The position numbers were made by a program, and so were the translations under genes. 39,920 nt of DNA from Pelobacter sp. (GTDB lineage: Bacteria; Desulfobacterota; Desulfuromonadia; Geobacterales; Pseudopelobacteraceae), in assembly GCA_030824515.1 (NCBI GenBank), contig JAVBXN010000059.1, forward strand, positions 1 to 39,920, given 5' to 3'. Shown piece by piece: positions 1 through 7,128 of this stretch (within the stretch, counting starts at the first letter, position 1; each line of letters begins with the position of its first letter). The notes beneath the pieces are model-generated. The model ran no database searches. It was not told the DNA's origin and worked only from the letters and a program-made list of their open reading frames with translations.

Positions 1-131
1 CCGCAATACAGCTCCATTGCGGTAACTGCGCTTAACGCGATGTTTTGTGGGGCAATTGTTTCAAGCTCATGCAGTACTCCGTCATTGCCTTTGAACAACT
101 CGATAAGGATGTTGGTATCAATTAGCGTCAT
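1..131 (-). CDS. VapC-type PIN-domain toxin, C-terminal part outside window
   Basis: The complement of the first 131 bases reads from an ATG at 131 as MTLIDTNILIELFKGNDG and continues to an AMELYC segment, where the window ends. The opening 'LIDTNILIEL' with an early Asp (residue 5) is the start of a PIN-domain RNase, where that Asp is a metal ligand. About 43 residues of an expected ~130 are visible. The start overlaps the stop of the upstream antitoxin by four bases (ATGA), the usual coupling of vapBC operons. Family members are Mg-dependent RNases that cut tRNA or rRNA when the antitoxin is lost. That the toxin is intact cannot be judged from here. Confidence 0.8.
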   Translation of the reverse strand, partial: MTLIDTNILIELFKGNDGVLHELETIAPQNIALSAVTAMELYC

Positions 132-343
132 AGTGCCGGTCGTTTCCAGGCCTTGTTCCGGATGTCCTGAAGCGAAATATCGCGGTTTTTCCAAATGCCT
201 GACAACGATTTAAGTGATGATGCAGGATCGGGTACATGAGCAGGGCGTTTTTCTGATATTTTGACCCCGTCGATGGAGTGCAGAAGTCGTATTACCAGAT
301 TTTTGGTGTGTTCATCGGAAACAGTTATTTGAAGTCTTTCCAT
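128..343 (-). CDS. VapB-like antitoxin of the PIN toxin
   Basis: A 71-residue protein beginning MERLQITVSDEHTKNLVIRL. I chose the ATG at 343 because GAGG lies six bases before it; the longer reading from 379 (MTDEF) has no ribosome site. The N-terminus looks like a short beta-strand and helix DNA-binding segment and the C-terminus is basic, but I do not recognise the exact antitoxin subfamily. Its role is inferred from size, position before the PIN toxin and the four-base stop/start overlap. It would bind and neutralise the toxin and repress the operon. Confidence 0.7.
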   Translation of the reverse strand: MERLQITVSDEHTKNLVIRLLHSIDGVKISEKRPAHVPDPASSLKSLSGIWKNRDISLQDIRNKAWKRPAL

Positions 344-393
344 GGTAAACCTCGGGGGCAAAACAAATTCATCCGTCATTATTACGGATAGTT

Positions 394-423
394 ATACAAT
401 AAAGCTATTGAAAATATTGTCAA
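394..423 (-). promoter_or_regulatory. Candidate promoter and operator of the VapBC-type operon
   Basis: On the minus strand a perfect -35 hexamer TTGACA (423-418) is followed by an AT-rich stretch. Within it is an inverted repeat CAATA-AAGC-TATTG (397-410) that would overlap the -10 region. An inverted repeat over the promoter fits antitoxin autoregulation. The -10 is not clear: ATTGTA at 17-bp spacing is the best reading. Confidence 0.4.
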
Positions 424-576
424 GTTCAGATTGGTCCTTGTTTTCTATGCTGTACAGTTAAATCCGCGAAGAAACGGGATCGATCTTTTCTCTTTTGTTT
501 CCATCCGCGAATTGATGGTTGGTGAAGAGGAAAACGGTTCCAGGGGACGGGGAACCACGCGTTACTTGTTATCTCA

Positions 577-610
577 GGCCGCTCCATTCGCCGTAAAATC
601 CAAAGGAATT
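577..610. repeat. Short dispersed repeat, copy 1
   Basis: The stretch around CCGCTCCATTCG followed by AAAATCCAAAGGAAT occurs again at 5740-5773 with a few changes between the two blocks. This copy supplies the AAAGGA ribosome site of the gene starting at 618. Confidence 0.5.
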
Positions 611-617
611 CATACCA

Positions 618-977
618 ATGCAACCAGTCATCCTGTCGCAGATGCACTCTGATTTTGATGTGAAAATGTCTTGGGACATGAATACCATCGACGGGAACAC
701 CGTGATTGACGGGGTTATTCAAAATATCCGCTATGCGATGATGGAAAATATCGAAATATGGGTTGCTTTACTTGATTCAAATGGAAAAACAGTTAAAAGG
801 GCAGTAGATCTTGTTATGCCATTACGACTGGATATGAATGAGGTTGCAACCTTCAGGGTGATTTTCCCGCTTGTCGTACCTCATGGCGCCAAACTTCTTT
901 TCTCCTACAAGTACGATGGCTCCGATGGTGGTGACTGTATCAAATGGCGGCAATCGTTTGAGTCTTATGCACCTTGA
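618..977 (+). CDS. Hypothetical protein, 119 aa
   Basis: A 119-residue protein without signal peptide or membrane segment. The ATG at 618 is preceded by AAAGGA about a dozen bases upstream; an ATG at 642 is an alternative. The sequence is rich in beta-type stretches ('NIEIWVALLDSNGK', 'ATFRVIFPLVVPHGAKLLFSY') that suggest a small beta-sandwich, similar in feel to FxLYD-like domains, but I do not recognise a family and claim no function. It stands alone: minus-strand genes flank both sides, and a strong two-way hairpin follows its stop. Confidence 0.55.
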   Translation: MQPVILSQMHSDFDVKMSWDMNTIDGNTVIDGVIQNIRYAMMENIEIWVALLDSNGKTVKRAVDLVMPLRLDMNEVATFRVIFPLVVPHGAKLLFSYKYDGSDGGDCIKWRQSFESYAP

Positions 978-994
978 AGAAATCGCGCATATAA

Positions 995-1037
995 AATACA
1001 AGTGGCAGATTTTACTTTAAAATCTGCCACTTGTATT
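995..1037. terminator. Bidirectional rho-independent terminator
   Basis: Two perfectly complementary 20-bp arms (995-1014 and 1018-1037) are separated by CTT only. The arms end in T-rich and A-rich flanks on both strands. It sits between the convergent genes ending at 977 (+) and 1091 (-), so it can stop transcription from either side. Confidence 0.85.
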
Positions 1038-1090
1038 AAAAACCGGTGTTAGTATTTACCGTATGAATATAGTCCTTCTACACATCCTCC

Positions 1091-2053
1091 TCATTTTGCC
1101 AGCAAGAACGCTGCCTCTTGTGAGATGATTGCGTGGACAGCCTTTGTCGGGTGCAGGCCATCCCAGAATAAAAAATCATCCGGAGTCTTGCAGGCAAACG
1201 GAGGTGTGTTAGGCATTACACATGCCTTATCCACAGTTTTCAGGCCGAATGTCGCAGGTTCCGCGACCATATCGTTAAGCAACTGAAAAAAATCAATGCT
1301 TACGATCTCGATTCCCGGGAGTCCAGTCATTGACCACAAAAGATCATTGAGTCCCGAGTTATAGCTAACCGTTAATAATCTTGCGAACTGGCGAACGCCA
1401 GGGGTAAACCTGTCAAGAGTCAGAATGGCGGGCGTCAGCGAGAGGTCGGGCGCGTTACATATCAGGAACTTCCTCGCACCGGCCGCATACAGAACCCCTA
1501 TGTTATTTCCGATTGCTGTGAGTGCCTCTGTGAGAATGGCTCCTCCATTTATTCCTGCAACCAATGCATCCCGGATGTCATTGCTGCCGAATTCTACCAC
1601 GTAGAGGGCATCGGATGGGGCAACACCGCTAAAAGAGTTGAGGAACGTGTTCACTTGAAAGCGAAGATCGACGTTGATCCCGTCTTCGTGCGCCCTGGCG
1701 CCGCCGACAGCATAATTGGTTGCCTCAATCCCCGACCACTGGAAGGCAGGTCGAGTAGTCCCTGCGAGTCCCATTGGCCTTGCAAGCTGTTCAACCCAGG
1801 TTGCTCCATTACTGAAGTGGTGACCGCCTTTCGCATAAGGCATATCCGGAACGAGTAGCTGATCAAGAGAGTCGTAGGGCGGGGTGTTTGCCTTGCCTAA
1901 CAATGCGAATGCATTGCCTGGATCAGACAAGCTGTCTCCGAATACCACGATCCGGCTGACAGTTGTTTGCGCCAAGGCCCATTCTGGCGTCAGTTGTACG
2001 AGAACCAGTAAAAGGCCCATGAATGCCCATCTGTTAATTTGCAACATTTTCAT
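1091..2053 (-). CDS. Secreted SGNH/GDSL-family esterase-lipase
   Basis: A 320-residue exported hydrolase. A basic N-terminus and hydrophobic core ending in ALA-Q form a Sec signal peptide of about 28 residues. The SGNH blocks are present: FGDSLSDPGN with the nucleophile Ser near residue 41, the oxyanion Gly in NYAVGG (~116), FGSND with Asn (~157), and DGLHPT carrying the catalytic Asp and His (~298 and 301). Family members hydrolyse ester bonds in lipids or polysaccharide decorations; the substrate cannot be read from sequence. I chose the ATG at 2053 because GAGG lies eight bases upstream; a GTG three codons earlier overlaps that site. Monocistronic and convergent with the 618-977 gene. It lacks an obvious autotransporter domain, so it is probably periplasmic or released. 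Confidence 0.88.
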   Translation of the reverse strand: MKMLQINRWAFMGLLLVLVQLTPEWALAQTTVSRIVVFGDSLSDPGNAFALLGKANTPPYDSLDQLLVPDMPYAKGGHHFSNGATWVEQLARPMGLAGTTRPAFQWSGIEATNYAVGGARAHEDGINVDLRFQVNTFLNSFSGVAPSDALYVVEFGSNDIRDALVAGINGGAILTEALTAIGNNIGVLYAAGARKFLICNAPDLSLTPAILTLDRFTPGVRQFARLLTVSYNSGLNDLLWSMTGLPGIEIVSIDFFQLLNDMVAEPATFGLKTVDKACVMPNTPPFACKTPDDFLFWDGLHPTKAVHAIISQEAAFLLAK

Positions 2054-2228
2054 AAGATTCACCTCGCTGTTATTGGTTGTTTCAGAGTGCCACGGCAGCT
2101 ATGCCTTTGAGTTCCTTCTTGTTGTCGATTGTGGTTAGCCCGATCCCCCCTCTCTTTTATCCTGGACGTTTATACAGAGCTTTTTGTTGCAGTCCTGAGC
2201 TTTATTATTTGTTGCTAATAAATATACA

Positions 2229-2242
2229 GTCATTCGAATGAC
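2229..2242. promoter_or_regulatory. Perfect 14-bp palindrome between divergent genes
   Basis: GTCATTCGAATGAC is a perfect palindrome in the ~330-base gap between the GDSL esterase start and hicA. It may be a dimeric regulator site. The rest of the gap (2063-2386) is AT-rich and shows no gene, only this palindrome and the HicAB operator. Confidence 0.35.
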
Positions 2243-2360
2243 ACGCAAGGAGAAAAGTTGTCATATTTACGTTCGACTCCCCAAGGGGTGTCAACTGTTT
2301 CCTCTGGTTAAATAGGTACACTTCCCGTTTTTATGCCAGCCAACAAATCCATTTACAACA

Positions 2361-2377
2361 GTATCAAAAAATGATAC
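2361..2377. promoter_or_regulatory. Candidate HicB operator upstream of hicA
   Basis: GTATCA-AAAAA-TGATAC is a perfect 6-bp inverted repeat with a 5-bp spacer. It ends ten bases before the hicA start codon. HicB antitoxins with ribbon-helix-helix domains bind inverted repeats over their own promoter, so this is the natural site. Confidence 0.55.
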
Positions 2378-2386
2378 CAAAATCCT

Positions 2387-2641
2387 ATGACCAGTAAACA
2401 CCGCAAAACGCTGAAAGCTATTTTCCACGACCCGGTGAACTCCAGCATAATTTGGGATGACATCGAGGCATTGTTCATGGCGCTTGGCGCAGAACGATAC
2501 GAGGGGAACGGCTCGCGGGTCAGGTTTCTTCTGAACGGCATAAAGGCAATTTTTCACCGCCCCCACCCACAGAAAGAAACCGATAAAGGCGCGGTGAAGT
2601 CAGTTCGACGTTTTCTGGAAGAAGGAGGTATACGACCATGA
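2387..2641 (+). CDS. hicA: HicA-family mRNA interferase toxin
   Basis: An 84-residue protein with the HicA fold signature: a double-stranded-RNA-binding-like core, the segment GSRVRFLLNGIKAIFHRPH carrying the catalytic-type His, and the C-terminal VRRFLEEGGI helix. HicA toxins cleave mRNA and tmRNA and are neutralised by HicB. The ATG at 2387 has no Shine-Dalgarno sequence, so translation may be leaderless or weak. The stop overlaps the start of hicB by four bases. Confidence 0.85.
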   Translation: MTSKHRKTLKAIFHDPVNSSIIWDDIEALFMALGAERYEGNGSRVRFLLNGIKAIFHRPHPQKETDKGAVKSVRRFLEEGGIRP

Positions 2642-2970
2642 TGCAGTACAAAGGGTATTCCGGTAGGGTTGAGTTTGACGACGAGGCGGACATTTTTCAC
2701 GGCGAGGTTATTGGTTTGCGCGATGTGATTACCTTTCAGGGTAAGACTGTTGACGAAATCAAGCAGGCTTTCAGGGATTCGGTTGACGATTATCTCGACT
2801 TTTGCACTCAGCTTGCTCAGGCTCCGGAAAAACCGTTCACCGGCAAGTTTATGCTGCGCCTGTCGCCTGATTTGCACCGCAGAGTGTATGTGGCGGCCAA
2901 GCAATCAGGCGAAAGCATCAATAGCTGGCTGAATGAGCAATTGGATCATCTTACCGCCAATGTCTGCTGA
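2638..2970 (+). CDS. hicB: HicB-family antitoxin with ribbon-helix-helix domain
   Basis: A 110-residue protein. The N-terminal half (MMQYKGYSGRVEFDDE.. FHGEVIGL) is the partially degraded RNase-H-like HicB domain that masks HicA. The C-terminal FMLRLSPDLHRRVYVAAK and SINSWLNEQL is a ribbon-helix-helix DNA-binding domain for autorepression. GAAGGAGG lies just upstream and the start overlaps the hicA stop (ATGATG), so the pair is translationally coupled. The inverted repeat at 2361-2377 is its likely operator. Confidence 0.87.
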   Translation: MMQYKGYSGRVEFDDEADIFHGEVIGLRDVITFQGKTVDEIKQAFRDSVDDYLDFCTQLAQAPEKPFTGKFMLRLSPDLHRRVYVAAKQSGESINSWLNEQLDHLTANVC

Positions 2971-3064
2971 AGGGAAACCCCTGGGTCAGGGTTTCGGACA
3001 TTTGCAATCCTCGGTTCGCATGGCATCAACCAGTTCCGAAACTAGCCGCCGCGTATTAACCTAT

Positions 3065-3250
3065 AAACGGCAGTTAACCGCCGAGAAAAACGGATGCACG
3101 CCGATAAAACCTGGACTTAAATCAAAGAAGTTAATCACCATATGGGTTAAACCTGTATTTAGTTCAAGTTTTTTATTTCTCGCTTGGAAGCGCCTACTTC
3201 TGGCGGCGTGTATCTGCGTTCATCGGCGGTTAACTGCTTTTTCTGGGATT
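3065..3250. repeat. Interspersed intergenic repeat with long inverted arms
   Basis: Left arm from GCAGTTAACCGCCGA (3070 on) to CACGCCG (~3104); right arm (3203-3238) is its imperfect reverse complement, with the same GCAGTTAACCGCCGA block. The left half, through TATGGGTTAAACC at ~3153, matches 39695-39788 near the right edge of the window. The region 2971-3399 has no convincing gene; this repeat fills most of it. Confidence 0.65.
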
Positions 3251-3399
3251 AACATCATCTGTGGAATGGGTAATGGACTTCGAAGATGAAAAGTTGGCGA
3301 CCTGTCTTAATAACTTGGAAGCCAGACCACAAAAGCACACATCCACTGCTGGCAGTTGACGTTTCGTAGATATATAAGACCAACAATACTGGAGGAATA

Positions 3400-3714
3400 A
3401 TGGAAATCACAAACATCGAAACGATTCCCGGCAAGACAATCACCACGCATTATGGATTGGTTTGCGGCAGCACGGTGCGCTCGAAGAATGCTTTCAAGGA
3501 CATCGGAGCTTCTATCAAGAATATTTTCGGAGGGGAGCTGAAAAACTACACCCGCCTGCTGGATGATACCCGACAGGAAGCTATCAGCCGGATGATTGAG
3601 CATGCGACCTCTCTCGGGGCAAACGCAATTGTGAATGTCCGTTTCGCAACATCGGACATTGCCGCCGGCGCCGCGGAAATCTACATCTACGGCACCGCTG
3701 TCAGGGTGGAATAG
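3400..3714 (+). CDS. UPF0145/YbjQ-family protein
   Basis: A 104-residue soluble protein that matches the YbjQ/UPF0145 pattern: the N-terminal TIPGKTITTHYGLVCG, the central GGELKNYTRLLDDTRQEAI, and the C-terminal LGANAIVNVRFATSDI ending in YGTAV. Members form pentameric rings; the biochemical role is not established and the 'heavy-metal-binding' label is weak. An AGGAGG-like site (GGAGGAA) precedes the ATG. It is the first gene of a three-gene operon: nine bases separate it from a membrane-anchored relative, which overlaps an M48 protease. Confidence 0.88.
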   Translation: MEITNIETIPGKTITTHYGLVCGSTVRSKNAFKDIGASIKNIFGGELKNYTRLLDDTRQEAISRMIEHATSLGANAIVNVRFATSDIAAGAAEIYIYGTAVRVE

Positions 3715-3723
3715 GGGATTGCA

Positions 3724-4167
3724 ATGGCCGATTTGATTGTTTGGGGTGTCTGGATCTCTCTCTTCGTTGTTTCCTATTTTGTTGGTACGTATAGAGAGAA
3801 AGCTCATTTCGCGAATATTGTCGAAAGAGAGAAAAAGCTTGTCTCGCTTCCGGTATTGAGCATGAAATGCCCGGAAGACCGGGTGGTTGTCAAATCTGAG
3901 TTGGTAATGGGCAGTGTCGTTATCGGCGGTGATTTTTTCAAGCAGGTCGTCGCTAACCTGGCCAGTGTTTTCGGCATGAGGATTTCCGTTGCCGAAGCCA
4001 TGGTGGACCGGGCCCGCCGTGAAGCGGTCCTGCGCATGAAGGAGAAGGCCGTGGGGGCGGATGTGATTCTTAATGTGCGTATAGATGGTTTGAAAATCGG
4101 CGCGCGAAACAAAATAACCGGCATAGAAGCCATGGCATGCGGCACGGCCGTCTATTATGCCAAATGA
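3724..4167 (+). CDS. Membrane-anchored UPF0145-like protein
   Basis: A 147-residue protein. Residues ~4-22 (LIVWGVWISLFVVSYFVGTY) are a transmembrane anchor. The C-terminal ~100 residues repeat the UPF0145 pattern of the previous gene (VVGGDFFKQ.., DRARREAVLRMKEKA, GADVILNVRIDG, CGTAVYY). The region between is short and charged. The two proteins probably share the same fold and may assemble together at the membrane (inference). Its stop overlaps the protease start by four bases, so the two are translationally coupled. Confidence 0.8.
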   Translation: MADLIVWGVWISLFVVSYFVGTYREKAHFANIVEREKKLVSLPVLSMKCPEDRVVVKSELVMGSVVIGGDFFKQVVANLASVFGMRISVAEAMVDRARREAVLRMKEKAVGADVILNVRIDGLKIGARNKITGIEAMACGTAVYYAK

Positions 4168-5024
4168 AGTTCGAGCCGCGCTACAGTGAAAATAATGTAA
4201 ATGTCCCGTCGCAGAATCACTTCCGGGAATTTATTCGCCTGAGTCTGTGGCTGTTGGGGATTGTTTTCGGCGTGTACTTCGTTCTGGGATATGCTTCCGA
4301 CAAGATCGCGGAGCGTTTGTCTCCACGGTTTGAAACAGCCATCGCCGCCGGTATCACATCCGGGATTGATCGTAATAACTTTCCTCACACCAGGGAATAT
4401 CTGCAGAAAATCCTGGATTCCCTGGTCGCTTCAGCCGGGGATCTCCCGGAATTCCAGTATAAGGTTTCGATCCATGACCAGTCCGCTGTCAACGCGGTGG
4501 CATTGCCGGCAGGCAATATCGTCGTCTTCAGGGGCTTGCTGGCCGAGTTGAAGTCCGAGAATGAAGTGGCCATCATCCTGGCCCATGAGCTGGGGCATTA
4601 TGCCCATCGCGACCATTTGCGCGGATTGGGCCGGGGACTTGTGATCATGTCAATCACGGCTGCCCTGGGCTTGTCCGGGGATCTGCCCGGTTTCATCGCT
4701 CCTTCAGTCCAGACTTTCAATTTAAAGCATTCCCGCAATCAGGAATCGGCTGCGGACCTTTTTGCCATGGACCTGTTCGCCCGCACCTATGGTCACGCAG
4801 GAGGCGCAATCGATGCGTTTAAAGTGCTGGCCCAACATGAACATGGCATCAAAAGCCCGGATTTTATATCGACGCATCCGGACATCCGCTGGCGTATGCA
4901 ATCACTTGCCGGTCACATGCAATTAAAAAAATACCCGCAAGGCGTGATCAGGCTGCTGCCAGGATCGGGGGTGCTGCCCTTCCCCGAGGATGTAAAAGGT
5001 AAGGGCGGAACGAAAACCCGATAG
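4164..5024 (+). CDS. M48-family membrane metalloprotease
   Basis: A 286-residue protein with one N-terminal membrane segment (~25-43) and a peptidase M48 domain. The HELGH zinc motif is at residues ~141-145, and the third ligand Glu is in NQESAAD (~194). Relatives are HtpX and Oma1/BepA-type quality-control proteases that act on damaged membrane or envelope proteins. I start at 4164 (MKFEPRY), where ATGA overlaps the stop of the previous gene; a longer reading from 4137 would overlap by 31 bases. The coupling to two UPF0145 proteins suggests these are its partners or substrates. Confidence 0.87.
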   Translation: MKFEPRYSENNVNVPSQNHFREFIRLSLWLLGIVFGVYFVLGYASDKIAERLSPRFETAIAAGITSGIDRNNFPHTREYLQKILDSLVASAGDLPEFQYKVSIHDQSAVNAVALPAGNIVVFRGLLAELKSENEVAIILAHELGHYAHRDHLRGLGRGLVIMSITAALGLSGDLPGFIAPSVQTFNLKHSRNQESAADLFAMDLFARTYGHAGGAIDAFKVLAQHEHGIKSPDFISTHPDIRWRMQSLAGHMQLKKYPQGVIRLLPGSGVLPFPEDVKGKGGTKTR

Positions 5025-5049
5025 AAGGAACCCTGCAGGGCTTGACGCC

Positions 5050-5078
5050 TTGACGTTCATTACACTGAGAAGTATACT
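5050..5078 (+). promoter_or_regulatory. Sigma-70-type promoter of toxin-antitoxin operon
   Basis: TTGACG (5050-5055), a 17-bp spacer and TATACT (5073-5078) make a near-consensus promoter. The -10 lies in AGTATACT, a palindrome that may also be an operator. It is about 80 bases before the antitoxin start. Confidence 0.7.
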
Positions 5079-5156
5079 CCACCCAACACTGGGATTTTGC
5101 TGCTTTTACTGATATTTGGCGTACAACGCCAGGATCGAACCAAGATGAGGTACATC

Positions 5157-5375
5157 ATGATTGACCGTAATAATCCACTCATCCGCGAGGCTACAAACCT
5201 CCCCCCTTTGGACAAACTGCAACTCGTTGATTATCTCCTTGAATCCCTGGATATGCCCGATACAAATATTGAAAAAATGTGGGCTGATGAATCTTCCCGT
5301 CGCTGGGAAGGGTATAAGGCTGGAGAAATAAGTTCTGTTTCTGCTGCCGAGGTGTTCGAAAAATACAAGTCATGA
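5157..5375 (+). CDS. Addiction-module antitoxin (TIGR02574-like)
   Basis: A 72-residue acidic protein. The segment LPPLDKLQLVDYLLESLDMPD followed by a Trp-containing tail (MWADESSRRWEGYKAGEIS) and a final VFEKY is typical of the addiction-module component family that pairs with ParE/RelE toxins. I chose the ATG at 5157 because TGAGG precedes it with good spacing; upstream ATGs at 5097 and 5145 lack a site. The stop overlaps the toxin start by four bases. Confidence 0.82.
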   Translation: MIDRNNPLIREATNLPPLDKLQLVDYLLESLDMPDTNIEKMWADESSRRWEGYKAGEISSVSAAEVFEKYKS

Positions 5376-5671
5376 AAATCCGCTTTCTAGAGCCTGCCCG
5401 GTACGAACTAGATGATGCTTTTGAATGGTACGAAATGGAGCAGAGCGGTCTTGGGCGACGTTTTCTGGCAGAAGTTCAGTCTGCCCTGAAGCGGATAACT
5501 GTTTTTCCTGACAGTTGTACAGTTATTGCTCCCGGCCTGCGCCGCTGCATGACCAGAAAATTTCCTTATTCGCTTGTTTACGGTGTGGAGAAGGACACTG
5601 TTGTTGTCGTTGCTGTTGCCCATATGCATCGCACACCGCTTTATTGGCTGGATAGACATCAATCCAGATAA
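5372..5671 (+). CDS. ParE/RelE-family toxin
   Basis: A 99-residue basic protein with the ParE/RelE pattern: ARYELDDAFEWYE at the N-terminus, GRRFLAEVQSALKRI in the helix hairpin, then FPYSLVYGVEKDTVVVVAVAHMHR in the terminal strands. Members either poison gyrase (ParE) or cut mRNA on the ribosome (RelE). The segment 'R-K-FPYSLVY-x(n)-VAHxHR' is the ParE-like subtype most often paired with TIGR02574 antitoxins. It is coupled to the antitoxin by ATGA. Confidence 0.88.
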   Translation: MKIRFLEPARYELDDAFEWYEMEQSGLGRRFLAEVQSALKRITVFPDSCTVIAPGLRRCMTRKFPYSLVYGVEKDTVVVVAVAHMHRTPLYWLDRHQSR

Positions 5672-5739
5672 TGCTATAGAGGTCATCAGGACTACCGGGG
5701 ATTAAAAAAGGGACATAAACTTAAAGCCAGCCGTTCCCG

Positions 5740-5773
5740 GTCCGCTCCATTCGATGCAAAATCCAAAGGAATG
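5740..5773. repeat. Short dispersed repeat, copy 2
   Basis: CCGCTCCATTCG followed by CAAAATCCAAAGGAAT matches 577-610. Here it sits in a 278-base gap (5672-5949) with no gene behind it; the copy may be a scar of a duplication or lost insertion. Nothing else recognisable is in the gap. Confidence 0.5.
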
Positions 5774-5949
5774 GGGTCGAACCAAGCTAATTATTTCAAT
5801 AGAAAAAAACAAGCAGCGTCTTGGGGCTTCTGGTAAGTTTTAAGCAATTAACCCCTTTTTGCATATAAACATGGGGTAAAGCGTTATTACTCCCAATAAG
5901 CATACCTCTGATTTGAATAACTACCCGACATGAAAAGGAGACACCAGGA

Positions 5950-6462
5950 ATGAAAATCACCCTATTCAAGCGAAGTGCGTCAATGTTGGCAAAACTGTTG
6001 CCAGTGATATTGCTGTTGATCCTTACGGCATTCACTACTGGTTGCGTTAACCGTGCCACGGCAACATTGTCCAAGGGTGCCGACCTGAGCAAAATAAAGA
6101 GTTTTTATTTGATACCGGGAAATGAGGATAAGGATAATTATCTGATAATACAGGATAACTTGAAGCGAAGGGGTTACGCGGTTACCACCGGTCCAGAAAT
6201 GCCGCTCCCCTACAAAACAGATGCAGTCGTCCATTATATTGACAAATGGATGTGGGACATTACTCCTTACATGTTGGAGTTGACCATCACATTCAGAGAC
6301 CCGATCAACAATTATCCGCTTGCTGTCGGAAACTCGCTGCATACATCGCTGACGCGGAAATCGCCGGAAGATATGGTGGAGGAAGTCCTTTCCAACATGT
6401 TCAATGCCAAGGAAGGCCCACTGATGGAAAAGGAACCGAACGATACTAAGAAATCTCAATAA
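5950..6462 (+). CDS. Small lipoprotein, 170 aa
   Basis: A signal segment (residues ~10-30) ends in a lipobox-like LTAFTTGC, so the protein is probably lipidated at Cys ~32. The mature part (~138 residues) has an alternating strand pattern (IKSFYLIPGN, YLIIQDNLKRRGYAV, DAVVHYIDKWMWDI, LELTITFRDP) and a C-terminal charged tail. This resembles DUF4136-type periplasmic lipoproteins, but I cannot assign a function. AAAGGAG and CCAGGA lie before the ATG. The next gene, 56 bases on, is another lipoprotein of the same size, probably cotranscribed. Confidence 0.72.
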   Translation: MKITLFKRSASMLAKLLPVILLLILTAFTTGCVNRATATLSKGADLSKIKSFYLIPGNEDKDNYLIIQDNLKRRGYAVTTGPEMPLPYKTDAVVHYIDKWMWDITPYMLELTITFRDPINNYPLAVGNSLHTSLTRKSPEDMVEEVLSNMFNAKEGPLMEKEPNDTKKSQ

Positions 6463-6518
6463 CCACGTATAAACAGGCTGTTCAGTGCCGTCATACTGAC
6501 AGGTATTCAGGAGAAGCT

Positions 6519-7022
6519 ATGGGTAAAGTTTTACTTTTCATGTTGGCTCTTATTGTTTTTACAGGTTGCAGCACAATACCCGCCAAAAATACTACCCTCC
6601 TGGCTAAGTACAATAAGTTGCTTGTGAGAAACATCAACTGGAATGAAACGGCCATCAGTGAGCTTGCCGGAGATGGGATGAACGAATATATCGCATCCCA
6701 GCCGAGGCTTAATGAACTTTTCAGGGTAGAGTTCGGAAACAACATCAGCCAGACCGGTCTGTTTGACAAAGTTTCTTATGGAGACGGCCAGGCAGATGCG
6801 GACACTCTTGTTCTTGAACCCAAAATATACACCCTTAAGGCAGGCGGCTACATGCCAGGAGCCAGCTACACCGGTTTGCTGAAAACCGCGGATGGAAAGC
6901 TGGTCGGAAAGTATGCCGAGGAAAGAAGAACAAGAAGCGGTTCAAATCCTCAGGATACAATTGAAAGACTCATCAAGGAGTTGGCTGAAGATGCAGCTTC
7001 AAAGCTTCCTTTTGCTAGATAG
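6519..7022 (+). CDS. Small lipoprotein, 167 aa
   Basis: A short signal peptide with lipobox ALIVFTGC gives lipidation at Cys ~16. The mature part has a pattern like DUF4410 proteins: a first strand ('YNKLLVRNINWNE'), a helix, the segment QTGLFDKVSYGDGQADADTLVLEPKIYTLKAGG, then DTIERLIKELAEDAASKL. These are envelope lipoproteins of unknown role, some like the outer-membrane assembly helper fold. CAGGAGAA precedes the ATG. Probably an operon with the upstream lipoprotein. Confidence 0.72.
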   Translation: MGKVLLFMLALIVFTGCSTIPAKNTTLLAKYNKLLVRNINWNETAISELAGDGMNEYIASQPRLNELFRVEFGNNISQTGLFDKVSYGDGQADADTLVLEPKIYTLKAGGYMPGASYTGLLKTADGKLVGKYAEERRTRSGSNPQDTIERLIKELAEDAASKLPFAR

Positions 7023-7128
7023 GGAACAAATGGGGCCAGGATTGCATGGTCGCAAACCTGAACCGACGGGTGCCCTGCTGATAACTTGCTAAATCTGCTG
7101 TCGAAATAAATCACCGGAGGCCACCTGC

